DNA of 64,000 nucleotides from Azolla pinnata. Taxonomy: Eukaryota; Streptophyta; Polypodiopsida; Salviniales; Salviniaceae. The stretch covers positions 1 through 64,000 of the forward strand of contig JBBBWG010030310.1 of assembly GCA_037176905.1 (NCBI GenBank), given 5' to 3'. A model generated the notes under the pieces. The model was not told the origin of the DNA, searched no databases, and worked only from the letters and a program-made list of their open reading frames with translations. Position 1 is the stretch's first letter. Each line of letters starts with the position of its first letter. Shown one piece after another: positions 32,601 through 44,139 of this stretch. A program made the translations under genes and the position numbers.

Positions 32601-35358
32601 TTTAGCACAATCTACCTAACATTGTCTTCCCTTCTAGAAGACACCACCATTATTGGAATATGCGTATGGCAGCTGTCTTACAAGTTCAATGACAATTTTA
32701 TAATTAGATTAGGCCACACAACCTCCTTACATCCATGGTAAAAAGGATTGCCATCTTAGAGAAAAATACAAATTATTATTTTAATTGGCAAAAGATTTGG
32801 GCTTGACAAGGTCAGTTCACTTCTTGTTTTCCACTTTATTATACCATCTACATTTATTTTATTTTGTTTCTACAAACTTCACTAATTGATCTTCTACAGG
32901 CATGTTTCCTCTTACTCTTAGTCTTGATATTATGTACCTACTCTCTCCATCTATTTCTTACTCTCATATTTTATTTCGAGCTCCACAGTTGCAATCAGGG
33001 CAACTTAGAATGCCAAACTCAATTATTTTGATTGTTAACAGCCATGACATCCAGGGCACTTACATGTCCCCAGACAGTGGAATCATGGAAAGAGACTTTC
33101 TTTGAATCATCAGGTGTGAAGTTAAAGCAATGTCTCATCATTCGTGTTTGCTCGATTATATTTCAACATAGTCTTGTTGTCACACTATCATCCCTCCCTC
33201 CTTAAAATTGATTTTTTTTTGTCAGGGCAGAATGCTTTACGCCTTTACATTTGATCAGGAAAACAAGAACCTTTTAGGAGGTGAACATCCGTCAGGTTGG
33301 TCAGTCCCAGCAAGGGCAATTTAGATAAGCAGGTGTAGGTTGGGCTTTATGTAGCGCGGAAGCTACGAGTCAATGGCTACCAGCATATTAGACAGTGATC
33401 TGCAGAAGTGATAGCATAACGGAATCAGATGACTAGAAGTTCAGCGGAATTGGAGACAAAAGTGGGCAACGATCACTTACTGAATCAACACAGCGGTTAA
33501 TATACTATTAATCACCTATTGTATAAACACATATATGACTAATAATAGCTATATATAGCACGATCTTCTCTTTACCTTCTTTCCACATTATAAGCCTATG
33601 GCATATAAGATATACTCAACAAATGTCTCTTGCAAATGTAAGTTTGTAATTTCCTACAGATGTGAAATCTTCATACACATGTTAATATCTTAACATGCCC
33701 CCTCAAGCTTAATTATATTTCTAATAACCCATAATATAAACTTGGATTTTCATTAGTTCCTCACAAGTTCAGCAGAATAGGCCACACATCAGCCAATTGC
33801 CAGTTAAAATTGTTCATCCTTATTCACGATGAGCTATTTGGTATAGATGTCACTCGTCTCTTGATCATATTGGAGTCTCTTGACAATTAGGCATCTTACC
33901 TAAGAAAGAAGCTTGGATTGTCCACCTAGGACATGTCCAAACCACAGAACATAGAACAATTAGAACTGAGACCATTTAAATTTAATGCGCAAAGAAAAGG
34001 GATGGACCCAGAAAGTATCCTGATTAAACAACGGTTCTCAATACGGCTCTCGTTCTACTTGTCAAGGGATGAATATCTCATCAAGCTCTATCATTGGGGT
34101 ATGCAACTATCTCGTGCACTTATCAGTTTGGCATGGAGTCTGCAGTCCTCTTAACACGAATCAAATATTTGGATGGGCATGCACGTTCCCTAAGAAAAAA
34201 TATGTCACTGGAACTTATACCCAGAGATCACTATTTTAACATAGTCTAGGTGTTTCAGAATTACGGGTGAGGTGTTGATCCCTCTTAAGAAAAAGGCTTG
34301 TATGCTATTCTCTCTATAAACACAGGCTTGAGTCAGCGTTCACGAGATAATGGAATATAAAGACATAACATCTTTAAATAAGTGATACTAAAATAAAGAG
34401 ACATAGAGAGAAGGTCTTGAAGTAAAACTCTAAACACCCCTCATTAAGAAAGAACCATAAGACCTTTCTGTATCTCCATGCATCCTCTGCATATGAGGGA
34501 TGGCAACCACAACATTTAACAGGAATAACAATAAATTAGACTACAGAAATCTGGAGCATGGTTCAATCATCCTCATCATTGAGAAATCAAGGCTAGTATC
34601 ACCTGACATAAAAGCCACTTGGTATGCTTTGGAAATCCCTTCATATTGGACCGGCTTATATAGGAGATGTTTCGAATGGAAAAGTTTCAGTTCCTCTAAT
34701 TTCAGAATGTACCATGCTTACCTACAAGTATATATGATTCTGTAGGCAGTGTCACTAAATCAACTATTTCCATTTTGCTTGTTGATCTCAATGAGAAGCA
34801 AAAAACTTAAGATGTAATTGCACATTTAATGTCAGGACTACGTTACCCCCTTAGAAAAGGTGGATACACCTTTGTTTAAGTAATCTTTGCTAAATCATTT
34901 GCTTATCTACGCTACTATTTTCTTCAGTTCCTCAATAACAAGAAGTTTTTAATTCCCCTTCATGAAAATGGATTAGCAGTACATAACCTATCAATAAAAT
35001 ATAGAAAATTTTGAGGGCAAGAAAGAGAACTAACCCCAATCTCGCCATGTCCGACGATAATAGGATGAGTCATAAAGTTCCGTGAGTACCGAACTTTATC
35101 CTTCTGTTCAAGCCATGCCTCGCAGTCAGATAAACCAGCGTGGTCTTCTTCCTCTATTATGCCGATCCCTTGTCCAGAATTCTGCTTCTCCCAGTTGCCG
35201 CCAAATAACTCAAGAGCTCGAGATAGGTGCGACACACTCTCTCTCGAGTAATCCTTGGAGCGAGAGAGCAGATCAGCTTGGAAATAGACGAGAAGGAGGA
35301 GGAGGAGAAGCCATGGCATCCATCTGATGATGAATTTCCGCCTCCAATGAACTCTCAT
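29612..35358 (-). CDS. FUT11: Core alpha-1,3-fucosyltransferase (GT10), FUT11/FUT12-like
   Basis: Seven exons with matching phases: 35358-35035, 31907-31735, 31650-31409, 30605-30501, 30412-30256, 30174-29953 and 29867-29612; 492 residues, close to the plant family's usual length. The enzyme moves fucose from GDP-fucose onto the inner GlcNAc of N-glycans in the Golgi. It has the type II layout: short basic cytoplasmic tail, a signal anchor at about residues 13-27 ([11 protein letters not shown]), an acidic stem, then the catalytic region. The GT10 motif begins near residue 256 ([20 protein letters not shown], then PVVIGAPN). Earlier blocks [20 protein letters not shown] and [17 protein letters not shown], and later [16 protein letters not shown] and SSCRLC, are all conserved. 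The end, NPC-like [11 protein letters not shown], also fits. The start is ATG 35358; a GTG eight codons upstream is ignored. Intron 1 is 3.1 kb and carries a copia remnant. Confidence 0.95.
30945..31228. repeat. Direct duplication inside fucosyltransferase intron 3
   Basis: Two units of about 140-155 bp (about 30945-31100 and 31105-31228) share 'ataagaggcattgttgtcat', 'caccagtgcacagccttgca' and 'ggggtctcttacgcatca'. Both are non-coding. Confidence 0.75.
33300..33710 (-). mobile_element. Ty1/copia 3' LTR-like fragment with polypurine tract
   Basis: On the minus strand a polypurine tract of the copia type (TTGAGGGGGCA at about 33706-33696) is followed at once by TGTTAAGATATTAACA, the usual LTR start, and by a TATA-rich stretch. 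The far boundary cannot be fixed and is set at about 33300. Coding parts were not recognised to its right. It lies inside fucosyltransferase intron 1, appears incomplete and old, and has no detectable partner LTR. Confidence 0.5.
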
Positions 35359-35953
35359 CCTGGCCCGGATGTCCTCCCTCACTTTCTCCTACTTAGATGT
35401 CCGTATATCCTCGACTTTCTTCTCAATTATATATTTCCTTCTCCGTCAGACGTCTTCTTCTTCGGATGTCTTCTCCTTCTTCTTCGTCTCCCGCTTTCTT
35501 CAGGTATTGTTCCGATCTCCTCACGATCTTTTTCTTCTCGTTTCTTTGCCGGATCTCTTCTACTTCGACGGGGCCGTGGCTCCGTTTCCCTCAAATCTCG
35601 CTTTTATTCTCGTCCGATCTCCTCACGATCTTTCGTCGGGTGCCGTTGGCGACTGAGCCGCTGCTCCGTTCCTTCGAAAACGGAATTGAACTCGATTCTG
35701 CGGCTTCGGATCAGCACGCCGCACCGACTCCCGCTTCTGCTCCGCGGGCAGGAAGCTCTGGATCAAGAGCTCAAAAAACACAGAAAATCAGAAGTCTCAG
35801 TCGTCGCGGAAGAAAACTGATAGAACTGAATAGAACCCATTTTTCCGTTATTCCCAAAAATGCCCCTCTCTCCAGATCTTCTTCCTTGTGTCTAATTAGG
35901 GTTTCCAGAGAATCTGATTAGGGCTGATTATAGCGTGATTAGCACTAATCACA
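35359..35953. promoter_or_regulatory. Upstream region of the fucosyltransferase gene
   Basis: Pyrimidine-rich DNA on the plus strand with 'tccgatctcctcacgatctt' occurring twice (about 35511 and 35610). Overlapping open frames on the plus strand are Ser/Arg/Phe-rich and disagree with each other; I take them as leader and promoter DNA rather than a gene. A TTAGGGTTT box at about 35896 reads AAACCCTAA on the fucosyltransferase coding strand. Confidence 0.4.
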
Positions 35954-36329
35954 CTCCTTTTTTTTAATCTCATCGCATGCGCATGAATCGAGCGCCGGAC
36001 AGTTGTGTGTTTTGTAATTAGAAGGAACGCGATTTAATCGACTCGAGCTGCAGTTAGGCAGTATGCAAGACTCAGCTGAATAGAGGCTGATATGGTCTCG
36101 AGGACGAGTTGTGCTGATTAGGGTTTTAGTCTTGTAGATTGCTCCTTTTTTTTAATCTCATCGCATGCGCATGAATCGAGCGCCGGAGAGTTGTGTATTT
36201 TGTAATTAGAAGGAACGCGATTTAATCGACTCGAGCTGCAGTTAGGCAGTATGCAAGACTCAGCTGAATAGAGGCTGATATGATCTCGAGGACGAGTTGT
36301 GCTGATTAGGGTTTTAGTCTTGTAGATTG
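35954..36329. repeat. Almost identical 188-bp direct duplication
   Basis: Units 35954-36141 and 36142-36329 differ at only a few bases over 188 bp. Each holds 'ctcatcgcatgcgcatgaat', 'cgactcgagctgcagttagg' and 'gattagggttttagtcttgt'. The high identity indicates a recent duplication or an assembly artefact. Confidence 0.95.
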
Positions 36330-37750
36330 CAAGAGGAACTAATCAAGATTTCCTACTTACAGGTCAACTTGGCTTCTTTTTTTTAATCAGATTAAATAGC
36401 TCGAGAACGAATTCAGATTTCATCGATGCCGATTAGCTGCCATACCAGCCAGCTTGGCTTAATTTATTAGACGTGCGACCAAGTGCGGATACAATACGTC
36501 GATAAAGAGTGAAGAAAAATCGTCGCCGTTGCGGCCAATTGAAATCTCTGTTTCGCGTTGATGTAATTGACGACGATGTAATTAATTACAATGCAATCAA
36601 AGCATTCAAGAACATGTTGGATTCGCACAGATGCTCTTGTAAGTACACTAATTTGGATCACGTCGACGGTTAATCACACTCTCTTCCCTAATCATGCAAT
36701 TAAGGATAGAATCGCATCAACTAATCACTGATCACGGGAGAAAATCGTCGACAGGGCCATTGATATCACTGCTACGCATTGTTATAATTAAAAGTCATGC
36801 AATTAGTTATAATGCGATAGCATTAAGGAACACGGTTGATTTGCATCAATTAATTGTTCATTCAGTTATTTCGATCAAATCGACGATTACTATAACCTTC
36901 TGAAATCACACTATTAAGGTTAGAATCTGACCAACTAATCACTCTGGTAAAGTAAAACATCAAGAAACGTGTTGGATTTGCATCAATTCTAACCCAATTC
37001 TCATACTCCCTCTTCTTGAGCACGCAATTAAGCATAGAATGGGAGGCCAACTCTTCACTTTGATAGAGAGCATTTGACCCTCAAATCACGCGATTATACA
37101 AACCAATCCCAAATGCCCATTCATGAATGAGCCCAATCAGATTACAATCTGATTATACTAATTTGCTATTAGATTGGAACAAAATCCTTCACGCATCAGA
37201 ACACACAAATAAGGATAGCATCAGAACCAACAAACCCACTTTGATGAAATAAATAAGTTAATCCCTCTTATCACGCGATCAATCAACCCAATTCTACATA
37301 TACAATCTCTATAGATTGTATAGAATTGGGTTGATTGATATATACAATCTGTACCTACCATTATCATCACATAGAGATATATACACAATCTATACCTACT
37401 ACTTTGTTATTAAATTAGGACAAAGCCTACCAGCATTAGACTCCAAATCCCTTCCCATCATCTAATTTGAACAAAACACAATCGATAGCTAGCTACTTTA
37501 GATTAGAACAAAACGTACAAAAACCTTGCAAGCATTAGAACAAGCACACAAAAAACCATGGCATGAACACAAGTGGTGGATCTACTCGGAACAAACTGGA
37601 TTATCAATGGAATGGAAGCAAGAAATGGTTGTAAGATTACTGAAGCAGGAGCGTCGAAGACTCGATCGATGATCTCCTCGACAGATCGGCAGTTGTAAGA
37701 TGCGCAAAATGCAGTTTTAGCCCAGCAAAACAGAGCAAGAATCCTGTGTT
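36330..37750. other. AT-rich spacer without a recognised gene; hairpin at 37280-37337
   Basis: Only short frames. It contains a near-perfect inverted repeat: 17-base arms at 37280-37296 and 37321-37337 (caatcaacccaattcta and its complement) around an inner 8-base stem. Related ATTAAG/CAATC-rich motifs recur loosely through the spacer. Confidence 0.6.
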
Positions 37751-37834
37751 TTGTATCACATTACCCCTCAGCTTCCATGGAAGCTTCAAGCTTTTCCTTC
37801 GGAGAATGCTCTAATGCCCCCCTCTCCTGCACAT

Positions 37835-37893
37835 TCAATCCCTGCATATCCTCCTTGCAGCAGCTCTCCCTCCCTTCTTCTTCTTCTTCTCCC

Positions 37894-37933
<40 letters not shown>

Positions 37934-38653
37934 TCTTGAAACCACCTGCACCTTCCTTGCAGATCTCGTGATGGGGCGGAGCTCCTCGGGTTCAATCTTC
38001 CCTACCGAACCGGGAGACTTCGAGCCGCTCCTCGTTTGCCTTACCTCGGGCGTAGCCATCGCTGAAGATTCCTCCGCAGATCGGGAGACCGAGGACTTGG
38101 CTTTCCGTTTCTCTGCAGCTGAAGAGACGACATCGACATCGCCGTCGCCGTCGCCACGAGATGGAGGTTTGGACTCTGCGACCTCTCTCTGCTCCTTCAC
38201 CGGAGCCTCACTGCCGCTCCGTTCGCGAGATTCCTCCCGATTCCTCTTCTTCCCCAGCTTTCTAGCAGGCGCGGATGCCTTGCTGGCGTGGCGCGCGTCG
38301 ACCTTCCGATCTTCTGCAGGATTCCTGCGCCGCGCGGCAGAGATCTGAGCTCTCGCCTCAGCCACGGGCCGACATTCTTCCACCTCGTCGTCCGCTTCTT
38401 CTTCCTCGCCTTCTTCTTCTTCGAGCAAGCTGCGGAGCTTGCTCGCGCTACCTTCGAGCTTTCCCTGCGCCCGGACGCGCTGCTGCGAGAGGCCTCCCAT
38501 GGCCCAGGGAGCTTCGGAGGCCCAGGAGAGCAAGGCATCGTTGACGGAGGCGGGGGGATCTACCCTGCGGTCGCTGAATTTCACGTCCGTGTACACGCGC
38601 GGCCGCGGGAGGCTATGGCCGTAGAACTGCGTGAGCTTCAAGGGGAGGACCAT
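37835..38653 (-). CDS. Conserved plant protein of unknown function, probably nuclear
   Basis: Single frame of 272 codons from ATG 38653. The first 60 residues are well ordered and look conserved among land plants: MVLPLKLTQFYG, LPRPRVYTDVKFSDRRVDPP and WASEAPWAMGGLSQQR. I recall similar plant proteins with the pattern 'LPRPRxYTDVKF..RVDPP..' but cannot give a name or function. The remainder is low-complexity: an acidic stretch (LLEEEEGEEEEADDEVEE), a Lys/Arg/Ser-rich region with likely nuclear localisation signals (KLGKKRNREESRER), a run of 13 Asp coded by a pure (GAT)n tract (37894-37934 on the plus strand as ATC), and a basic end (EKKKKKGGRAAARR). The charge-rich tail suggests a chromatin or nucleolar protein; that is inference. 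Its start lies close to a 43-bp tandem duplication. Confidence 0.75.
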
Positions 38654-38707
38654 GGCGATCTCTGTCGTCTAGGGTTTCGAAAGGTCAGAAGAGCTCCAAT
38701 CGAAGCT

Positions 38708-38800
38708 GCAGAGACGGGAAGAGCGAAGATCGCGGCTATGGCGGTGCTCTGCAGAGACGGGAAGAGCGAAGATCGCGGCTATGGCGGTGCTCTGCAGAGA
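38708..38800. repeat. Perfect 43-bp tandem duplication
   Basis: The unit 'gcagagacgggaagagcgaa...' occurs at 38708-38750 and 38751-38793, with the next seven bases starting a third. It lies 55 bases upstream of the minus-strand gene start, so in its leader or core promoter. GAA tracts follow at about 38836-38862 and 39007-39035. Confidence 0.95.
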
Positions 38801-39114
38801 ATCGCTGTTGCAGAACAAGAAGCAGGGGAACAGAAGAAGAAGAAGAAGAAGAAGAAGAAGAAGGGGTTCTTTTTTTGGCGGGAGAGCCCTGTGTTTTGGC
38901 GCCAAATTCAGGGGCGGGAAAACGGCTTTCCCGCGCTTTTCCTTCTCTGCAAAAATGATATTTGAAGAAGCAGCCTTTCTCTGCAAATGATTTGAAGAAG
39001 AACAACAAGAAGAAGAAGAAGAAGAAGAAGAAGAAGGAAAGAAGAACAAGAAGAAAAACTCCCATCTCCTGCTAGAGGAAAAACCCTAGAACTCCAATCT
39101 CCTGCTAGATAGAT

Positions 39115-39530
39115 CGAGCACACGGCAGGGCGAATCATCATCGCAAGAATCTCATTCATCGTGCATCGATTGCATTGGCTTGTTATGCACGCCACGGCTT
39201 CTGTCTGCTGAAGAAGAGCCTTTAATCATCAGCAAGCAAGCGAATCGTCATCGCAAGAATCTGATTTCATACGTGCAGCGAATCGCGTTCGCTTATCATG
39301 CACGCAGCTTCCGTCTGCTGAAGAGCCGCTTTGTGATCAGCGAAAGAATCGTCCGGGCACAAGAACCCGATTCACCGTGGAGCAATGCGATTTTGCTTAT
39401 CATGCACGCCGCTTCTGTCTGCTGAAGCGCTTTGCGATCGGCGAAAGAATCGTCGGCACAAGAATCCGATTCACCGTGGAGCAATGCAATTCGCTTACTA
39501 CGCACACACAGCTTGTGATGATGAAGAGCT
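39115..39530. repeat. Tandem repeat of about 110-125 bp, four units
   Basis: Diverged units contain 'cgaaagaatcgtcggcacaagaatccgattc', 'accgtggagcaatgc' and 'cttatcatgcacgcc..cttctgtctgctgaag'. The last two units are the most alike. Open frames through them on both strands repeat the same wording and are not called. Confidence 0.8.
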
Positions 39531-39540
39531 TTTTATGATC

Positions 39541-40441
39541 TAGCACAAGGAAGAAAGATTTGCATCTACAATTGGTCACATTTAGCATACATGATGTGGC
39601 CAGCAATAGGCAGGCTACTCAACTCTTTAAAATACAAAAACCTCCTCCATTTTTGTGCATCGCAAACTTCCTTTTGAGTTTGTTTGCAATGAGAGCTTAC
39701 CATTTGGAGATCCAGTAACATATGACAGTGCTGTAATTGCTCCACGTGGTGCTGCTCATCCCAACTACGCAGCGCATTTAGAAGATCCATAACATCTTGG
39801 AACTGATTTAGAAACATTTCAAAATTGCCCAAACACCATGGAAGTGCATCAATTCAATGGCAAGTGAAGAATTCCTAAAGCTCGGATACTATAATGCCCA
39901 TCCATACAAAAATCGAGCTTTAGATGTTAACAAGCAGAATAAAATCTTTCCAGCCAAATTTGAAGCTATTAGAAGCCATAGCAATCACGATGAGACCCAA
40001 TGAATAAGTTGCATCTGGTTGCGAACAATGAGGTTTTCTGATCATAAGAGGTAAATACTCCTTACAGAAACTTTGGTCCAAACTTGATCTATGAACAAAG
40101 ATTTTTTTTCTGTGCACCAATGACTCCATCAAACGGCAATATGCATCCCAGTTCACCCAAATTCCAGAACGATACAGTGGCACAAAAATAAAATTAGTAG
40201 AATGATCCATAATTTGAGTTCAATTCAACAAAGGCATCACCCAAGTTAAGAATTTGCATGGTTGAATTCGGGACTGCAGTTGCACAAAGATACGATTTTG
40301 ATACAACCCCATTTTCTTGTACTTCTCAAGCACATCATCTCCCAAACATTATCCGTGTCCAATAATACACCATAGAGCGTGTGCAATAAAGCTCCGGCTT
40401 TATGGTTTTAACTCTAAGCAAGTCACGGTATCAATGATATA
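39541..40441. other. No gene recognised
   Basis: Two minus-strand open frames (39566-39832 and 39920-40210) have protein-like composition but no domain I recognise and no clean exon borders. The right end probably includes the 3' UTR of the next minus-strand gene. Confidence 0.35.
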
Positions 40442-42795
40442 CTACCTGAGTTTGGACTTTGATGAGCTTTTCAAAGGTCGAGCGAGGGGTCTTGCCAGCT
40501 TCTGGACTTTCTTTTTGTCGTAGATTACAGCAAAGAATGCACAAATCGCAGCAAATAACATGAGGGGCGACACATAGATCGGAGCTTGCTCTTCAGACTT
40601 ATTGAAAACGCCCTCCCTCAGAAGGCCCCAAACTAGAAGAAGCATTCCGAACAAGCTCATCCTCCCTGGTTTTATCAATCCAGCCACTGCTCCTGCTACT
40701 GCAAAATAGCTCCCAACAAGTACCTGCAAACGTTTACAGAAAGATTATGTCAAACAATCTTTGACATGGAGGTTTCAAGATCGACATTTAGGGTAACTCC
40801 AGCAATAGAATGTTTTATGCAGAATACATCTTGGTATGAAAGCTTGACGGGTCGTGTCAATCCGAAACTGAAGCAGAGATGAAAAACAATTAGTATGAAG
40901 AACTGGACATAACTTGGATGTATCACCAGTGTTCCATCAACCGGTAAACTTCTGGAGATGAAGAGCGCACATGCAAATTCCAATGCCTAAGAAGAAATGT
41001 AATTTTCCTACACCTATGTCATCAGTCACTTGTGGATCTTATGCTTCGTTGAAACTATACAAATTATTTTAAATCAGGACTGCATATTGCTTGACCCAAT
41101 GCATATCTCACAGTATTAAGAGGAAATTCACATGTAAATGAACATCATAAAAATTCTCAAATCTGCCATAAAATCCAAATGAAACACCTTCCTGTCAAAC
41201 ACTAATCATAACTTATTCTTCATAATCTATGTATGACCTGACATGGGACGCTCCAAACTCCCAACTTTCAAGTAGTAGCATTGCATGGATATCATGAAAT
41301 ACAATTAGACCATAATGCCTGGAAATTATAGACTATTGAATAGAAACACATGTTTTCATGTACACGATGGGAACATCAAAATATCTGCAGCTTGATCAGA
41401 TGTAGATATTGTCCCATTGTGGGGAAATGGCATACCCTCTATCATGTATGATCTAAATACCAAACTATTTGAGCTTCAATCAAATTGAAACGTATAATTA
41501 CTTTATCATGACAGACGCATACCTCTAAACGGTTGAATTGTATGACCTTATCTGAAGGTTGGCCAGTGATATTATACTTTTCCAAGAGAGTAGACCATTG
41601 AGGAAGAGTTGCATCACGAACAAGTGTTTGAAAACAAGCTCCAGGATAGAGAAGGGACTGAACAAATACGTTGGGAACCGCTTTACTAAAAACAAGTTGA
41701 TCTGCAGTAATATGCAGAGGACATGTACATAATCCAGATCTGCAAGGAACCCTACAGAAAAGCAAGAATTTTATAATCAAATTTCTAGATTATAAAATAT
41801 CACAAAATTTCTCTTGTTCATTACTAAAGAGGCAAGGCATAATTCAACTTTATAATAATGAAATGAATAGTTTCCATTTCCAATTAGAATTGCATACTGT
41901 GAATCATCGCCTCGAAATAATAACGCTGCATGTTTTTAGCTCCAGAGAAAGAACGAAGGGTTATGGAAAACACGAAATGCAGATTCTCATCATGATAATC
42001 GCAAGGTTAAATCCATTGAATAGTAGATAAAAAATAAAGGAATATAAAAGATGAGAATATCTCATTTTCTTCGGCAGAATAGGCCTAGAAAACACCTAAA
42101 ATAAATGGACTGGGTTCTCCATTTCTTCATTATCAGGTTTGAAGCATGTGAAAAAACAAAAAGATACAAACAAAAATGTTCACGATTTCGCTCATCATTG
42201 CAATCTACAAATAGGAAATACAACCATAAAGAAGTAATAAAAAAAAAACTAAGAAAATGTCTCCATTATTATCAAGATGCGTATCACCCATCAAGCGAAA
42301 ATGTCTCGGCATCATCGGACAGTGAAATAAGGTTTATGGATCATCAGCACTAATGCAAGCAGGTATTCATTTATTCATCATCGGACACAAATCCTATGAA
42401 ATCAGCCGTCGTCATCGGGCTCCAAATTCCTATGAGCAACCCATCATCATCATCATCACTACCATCACCATCATCATCATCATCATCATCACCATCATCA
42501 CCATCATCATTACTCCAATACCAAGAAGAAGAGGAAAATCACCACCATCATCATCACCATCATCATCATCATCATCATTACTCCAATACCAAGAATAAGA
42601 GGAAAATCACCACCACCATCATCATCATCATCATCATCATCATTACTCCAATACCAAGAAGAAGAGGAAAAATTAACAGGGGGAGGAAGGAGGGAACTTT
42701 CCGCCGACTGACCTGAAGAGCGGAACCTGCAGGAAAATAATGACAAAGAATATCTGGGAAGCTCGCCAAGGAAGCGCAGCACTCCACCCGTCCAT
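40442..42795 (-). CDS. Conserved plant membrane protein, 197 residues, function unknown
   Basis: Three exons join with matching phases: 42795-42713, 41751-41523 and 40723-40442. Residues 10-27 form a signal peptide or membrane anchor (RASQIFFVIIFLQVPLF). A lumenal or extracellular section with Cys residues follows (CRSGLCTCPLHITADQL, then LLYPGACFQTLVRD and LLEKYNITGQPSDK with a potential N-glycosylation site NIT). The C-terminal exon has two or three hydrophobic segments: VLVGSYFAVAGAVAGLI, MSLFGMLLLVWGLL and VSPLMLFAAICAFFAVIY, and ends in a basic tail (KLARPLARPLKSSSKSKLR). The junction RLE|VLVGSYF restores a wording I associate with conserved plant transmembrane proteins of unknown function. 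The open frame inside the second intron (40750-40983) is not used. Confidence 0.78.
42436..42662. repeat. CAT/ACC microsatellite in a 70-bp higher-order unit
   Basis: Three units each combine a (CAT)n/(ACC)n run with the block 'tactccaataccaagaagaagagg' (about 42505, 42579 and 42644). It sits in intron 1 of the 197-residue membrane-protein gene, 50 bases beyond exon 1. Confidence 0.9.
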
Positions 42796-43629
42796 GATAC
42801 CTTCCCGGGGAGAGGATCAAGCGGGGGGGGGGCTCGACTCTTTTGCCTCTTCCTGCGCCGAGCGATTCTGCGGGGGAAATTCCCCTGAGCTGCTTCGCTG
42901 TTGCGCAGAATCTCGGATTGAAGAGAAGAAGCGGGGGGAGTCGTGTTCACACCTGTCCGGACAGATTGGGCACTTTGTTGACCTGGCCCGTTTCACACTT
43001 TGTCCGCCCAAAACCCCCGGAATTTGTCCGCCCAAAAAACCTGACCTTTTTTTCTCTTCACGAAGATGGACTCTGCTGCTGTTCTGGAATTCCCCTGCTG
43101 TAACTCTTCTGATTTCACAGGTGAAACTCAGCTCGAACCTTCTTTCGTGTGTTCTGCGTCGTTGCTGCTATTGTTGCTGTTGCCGCCGCAACTAATGAAC
43201 AACGTGTAAGATGGGCTATTTGGAGCTGTGCTGAATGGGGCCAAGGTGCCAGTGGATTCTGCCCCAGTCTCGACGGAACCGACATTCGGCCCGAAGAGCG
43301 ATTCACAGTGAGAACGCATCGATCGGAGGATTGCTCGAAGCCGATTCAAGGAAGAAAAACCTACAACCAGGGAGCTGATCGGATCTCAGCAGAGGTTACT
43401 CGTACGCATGTCGAACTGGAGTTCGAATCGACCGCCCGGAGAGATGGATCGAATCGTGAAGTACGCATTCGAATTTACGACCGATGAGCTTTGATCGAAG
43501 AATCTCAACAAAGAATATACTCGTACGAATCGGAGTTCGAATCTCGCTCTACCACCACTCGTTGCAACCTCCCCGATTGTTCCCAATTGTTCCTCTGCTT
43601 TCGATGAAAGCGTTTCCCGAAAAAAACCC

Positions 43630-43866
43630 ATTCCAGTTCAAGGCTAATCTTCATTAAGCCACTCAACAATCTCAATTAAGAATCGCATCAAAGTGGTTGT
43701 TTTGGGCCCATCCTAGTTCAAGGCTAATCTTGATTAAGCCACTCAATAATCTCAATTAAGAATCACATCAAAGTGGTTGTTTTAGGCCCATTCCAGTTCA
43801 AGGCTAATCTTGATTAAGCCACTCAATAATCTCAATTAAGAATCACATCAAAGTGCTTGATTAAGC
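43630..43866. repeat. Three-copy tandem repeat of about 80-84 bp
   Basis: Units start with 'ttccagttcaaggctaatct' at about 43632, 43710 and 43792, and end with 'catcaaagtggttgttttgggccca'. Copies are over 90 percent alike by eye. They lie between the divergent membrane-protein and RPB11 genes. Confidence 0.9.
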
Positions 43867-43886
43867 CCAAATGATCCCATGTTCAT

Positions 43887-43927
<41 letters not shown>
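43887..43927. repeat. (CT)n microsatellite upstream of RPB11
   Basis: About 40 bp of pure CT, on the coding strand of RPB11 and some 60 bases before a likely 5' UTR splice donor (CCAG|GTACGT at about 43991). Confidence 0.95.
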
Positions 43928-43930
<3 letters not shown>

Positions 43931-44139
43931 ATCCTCGGAACTGATACTCTGCTTCTGCAGCTCCCCTGCTCCTCCTCCCTCCCGCTCTCCAGGTACGTCC
44001 CAAGAGCTCCCCGTCGTTAGCAGCCGCGGGAGTCCAGGAACCCGTTTGTTCTCAGAAGCTTTGCTTCGTGGGAAGAGAACCGAGGAGCGGAGAGGGGATG
44101 GGTCGTCTTGGATAGACGCCTAGGGAGGCGTTAGGGTTC

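Noticed and set aside
35227-35921. Three overlapping plus-strand frames as a divergent gene next to the fucosyltransferase
   Set aside because: Ser/Arg/Phe-rich in all frames owing to pyrimidine-rich DNA; no conserved motif, no splice evidence.
39566-40210. Two minus-strand frames as a gene
   Set aside because: No recognisable domain, no start-to-splice structure and no continuation on either side.
40750-40983. Hydrophobic minus-strand frame as an extra exon of the 197-residue membrane protein
   Set aside because: Direct joining of 41523 to 40723 keeps phase and gives the conserved-looking RLEVLVGSYF; including the frame would break that and lacks good splice borders.
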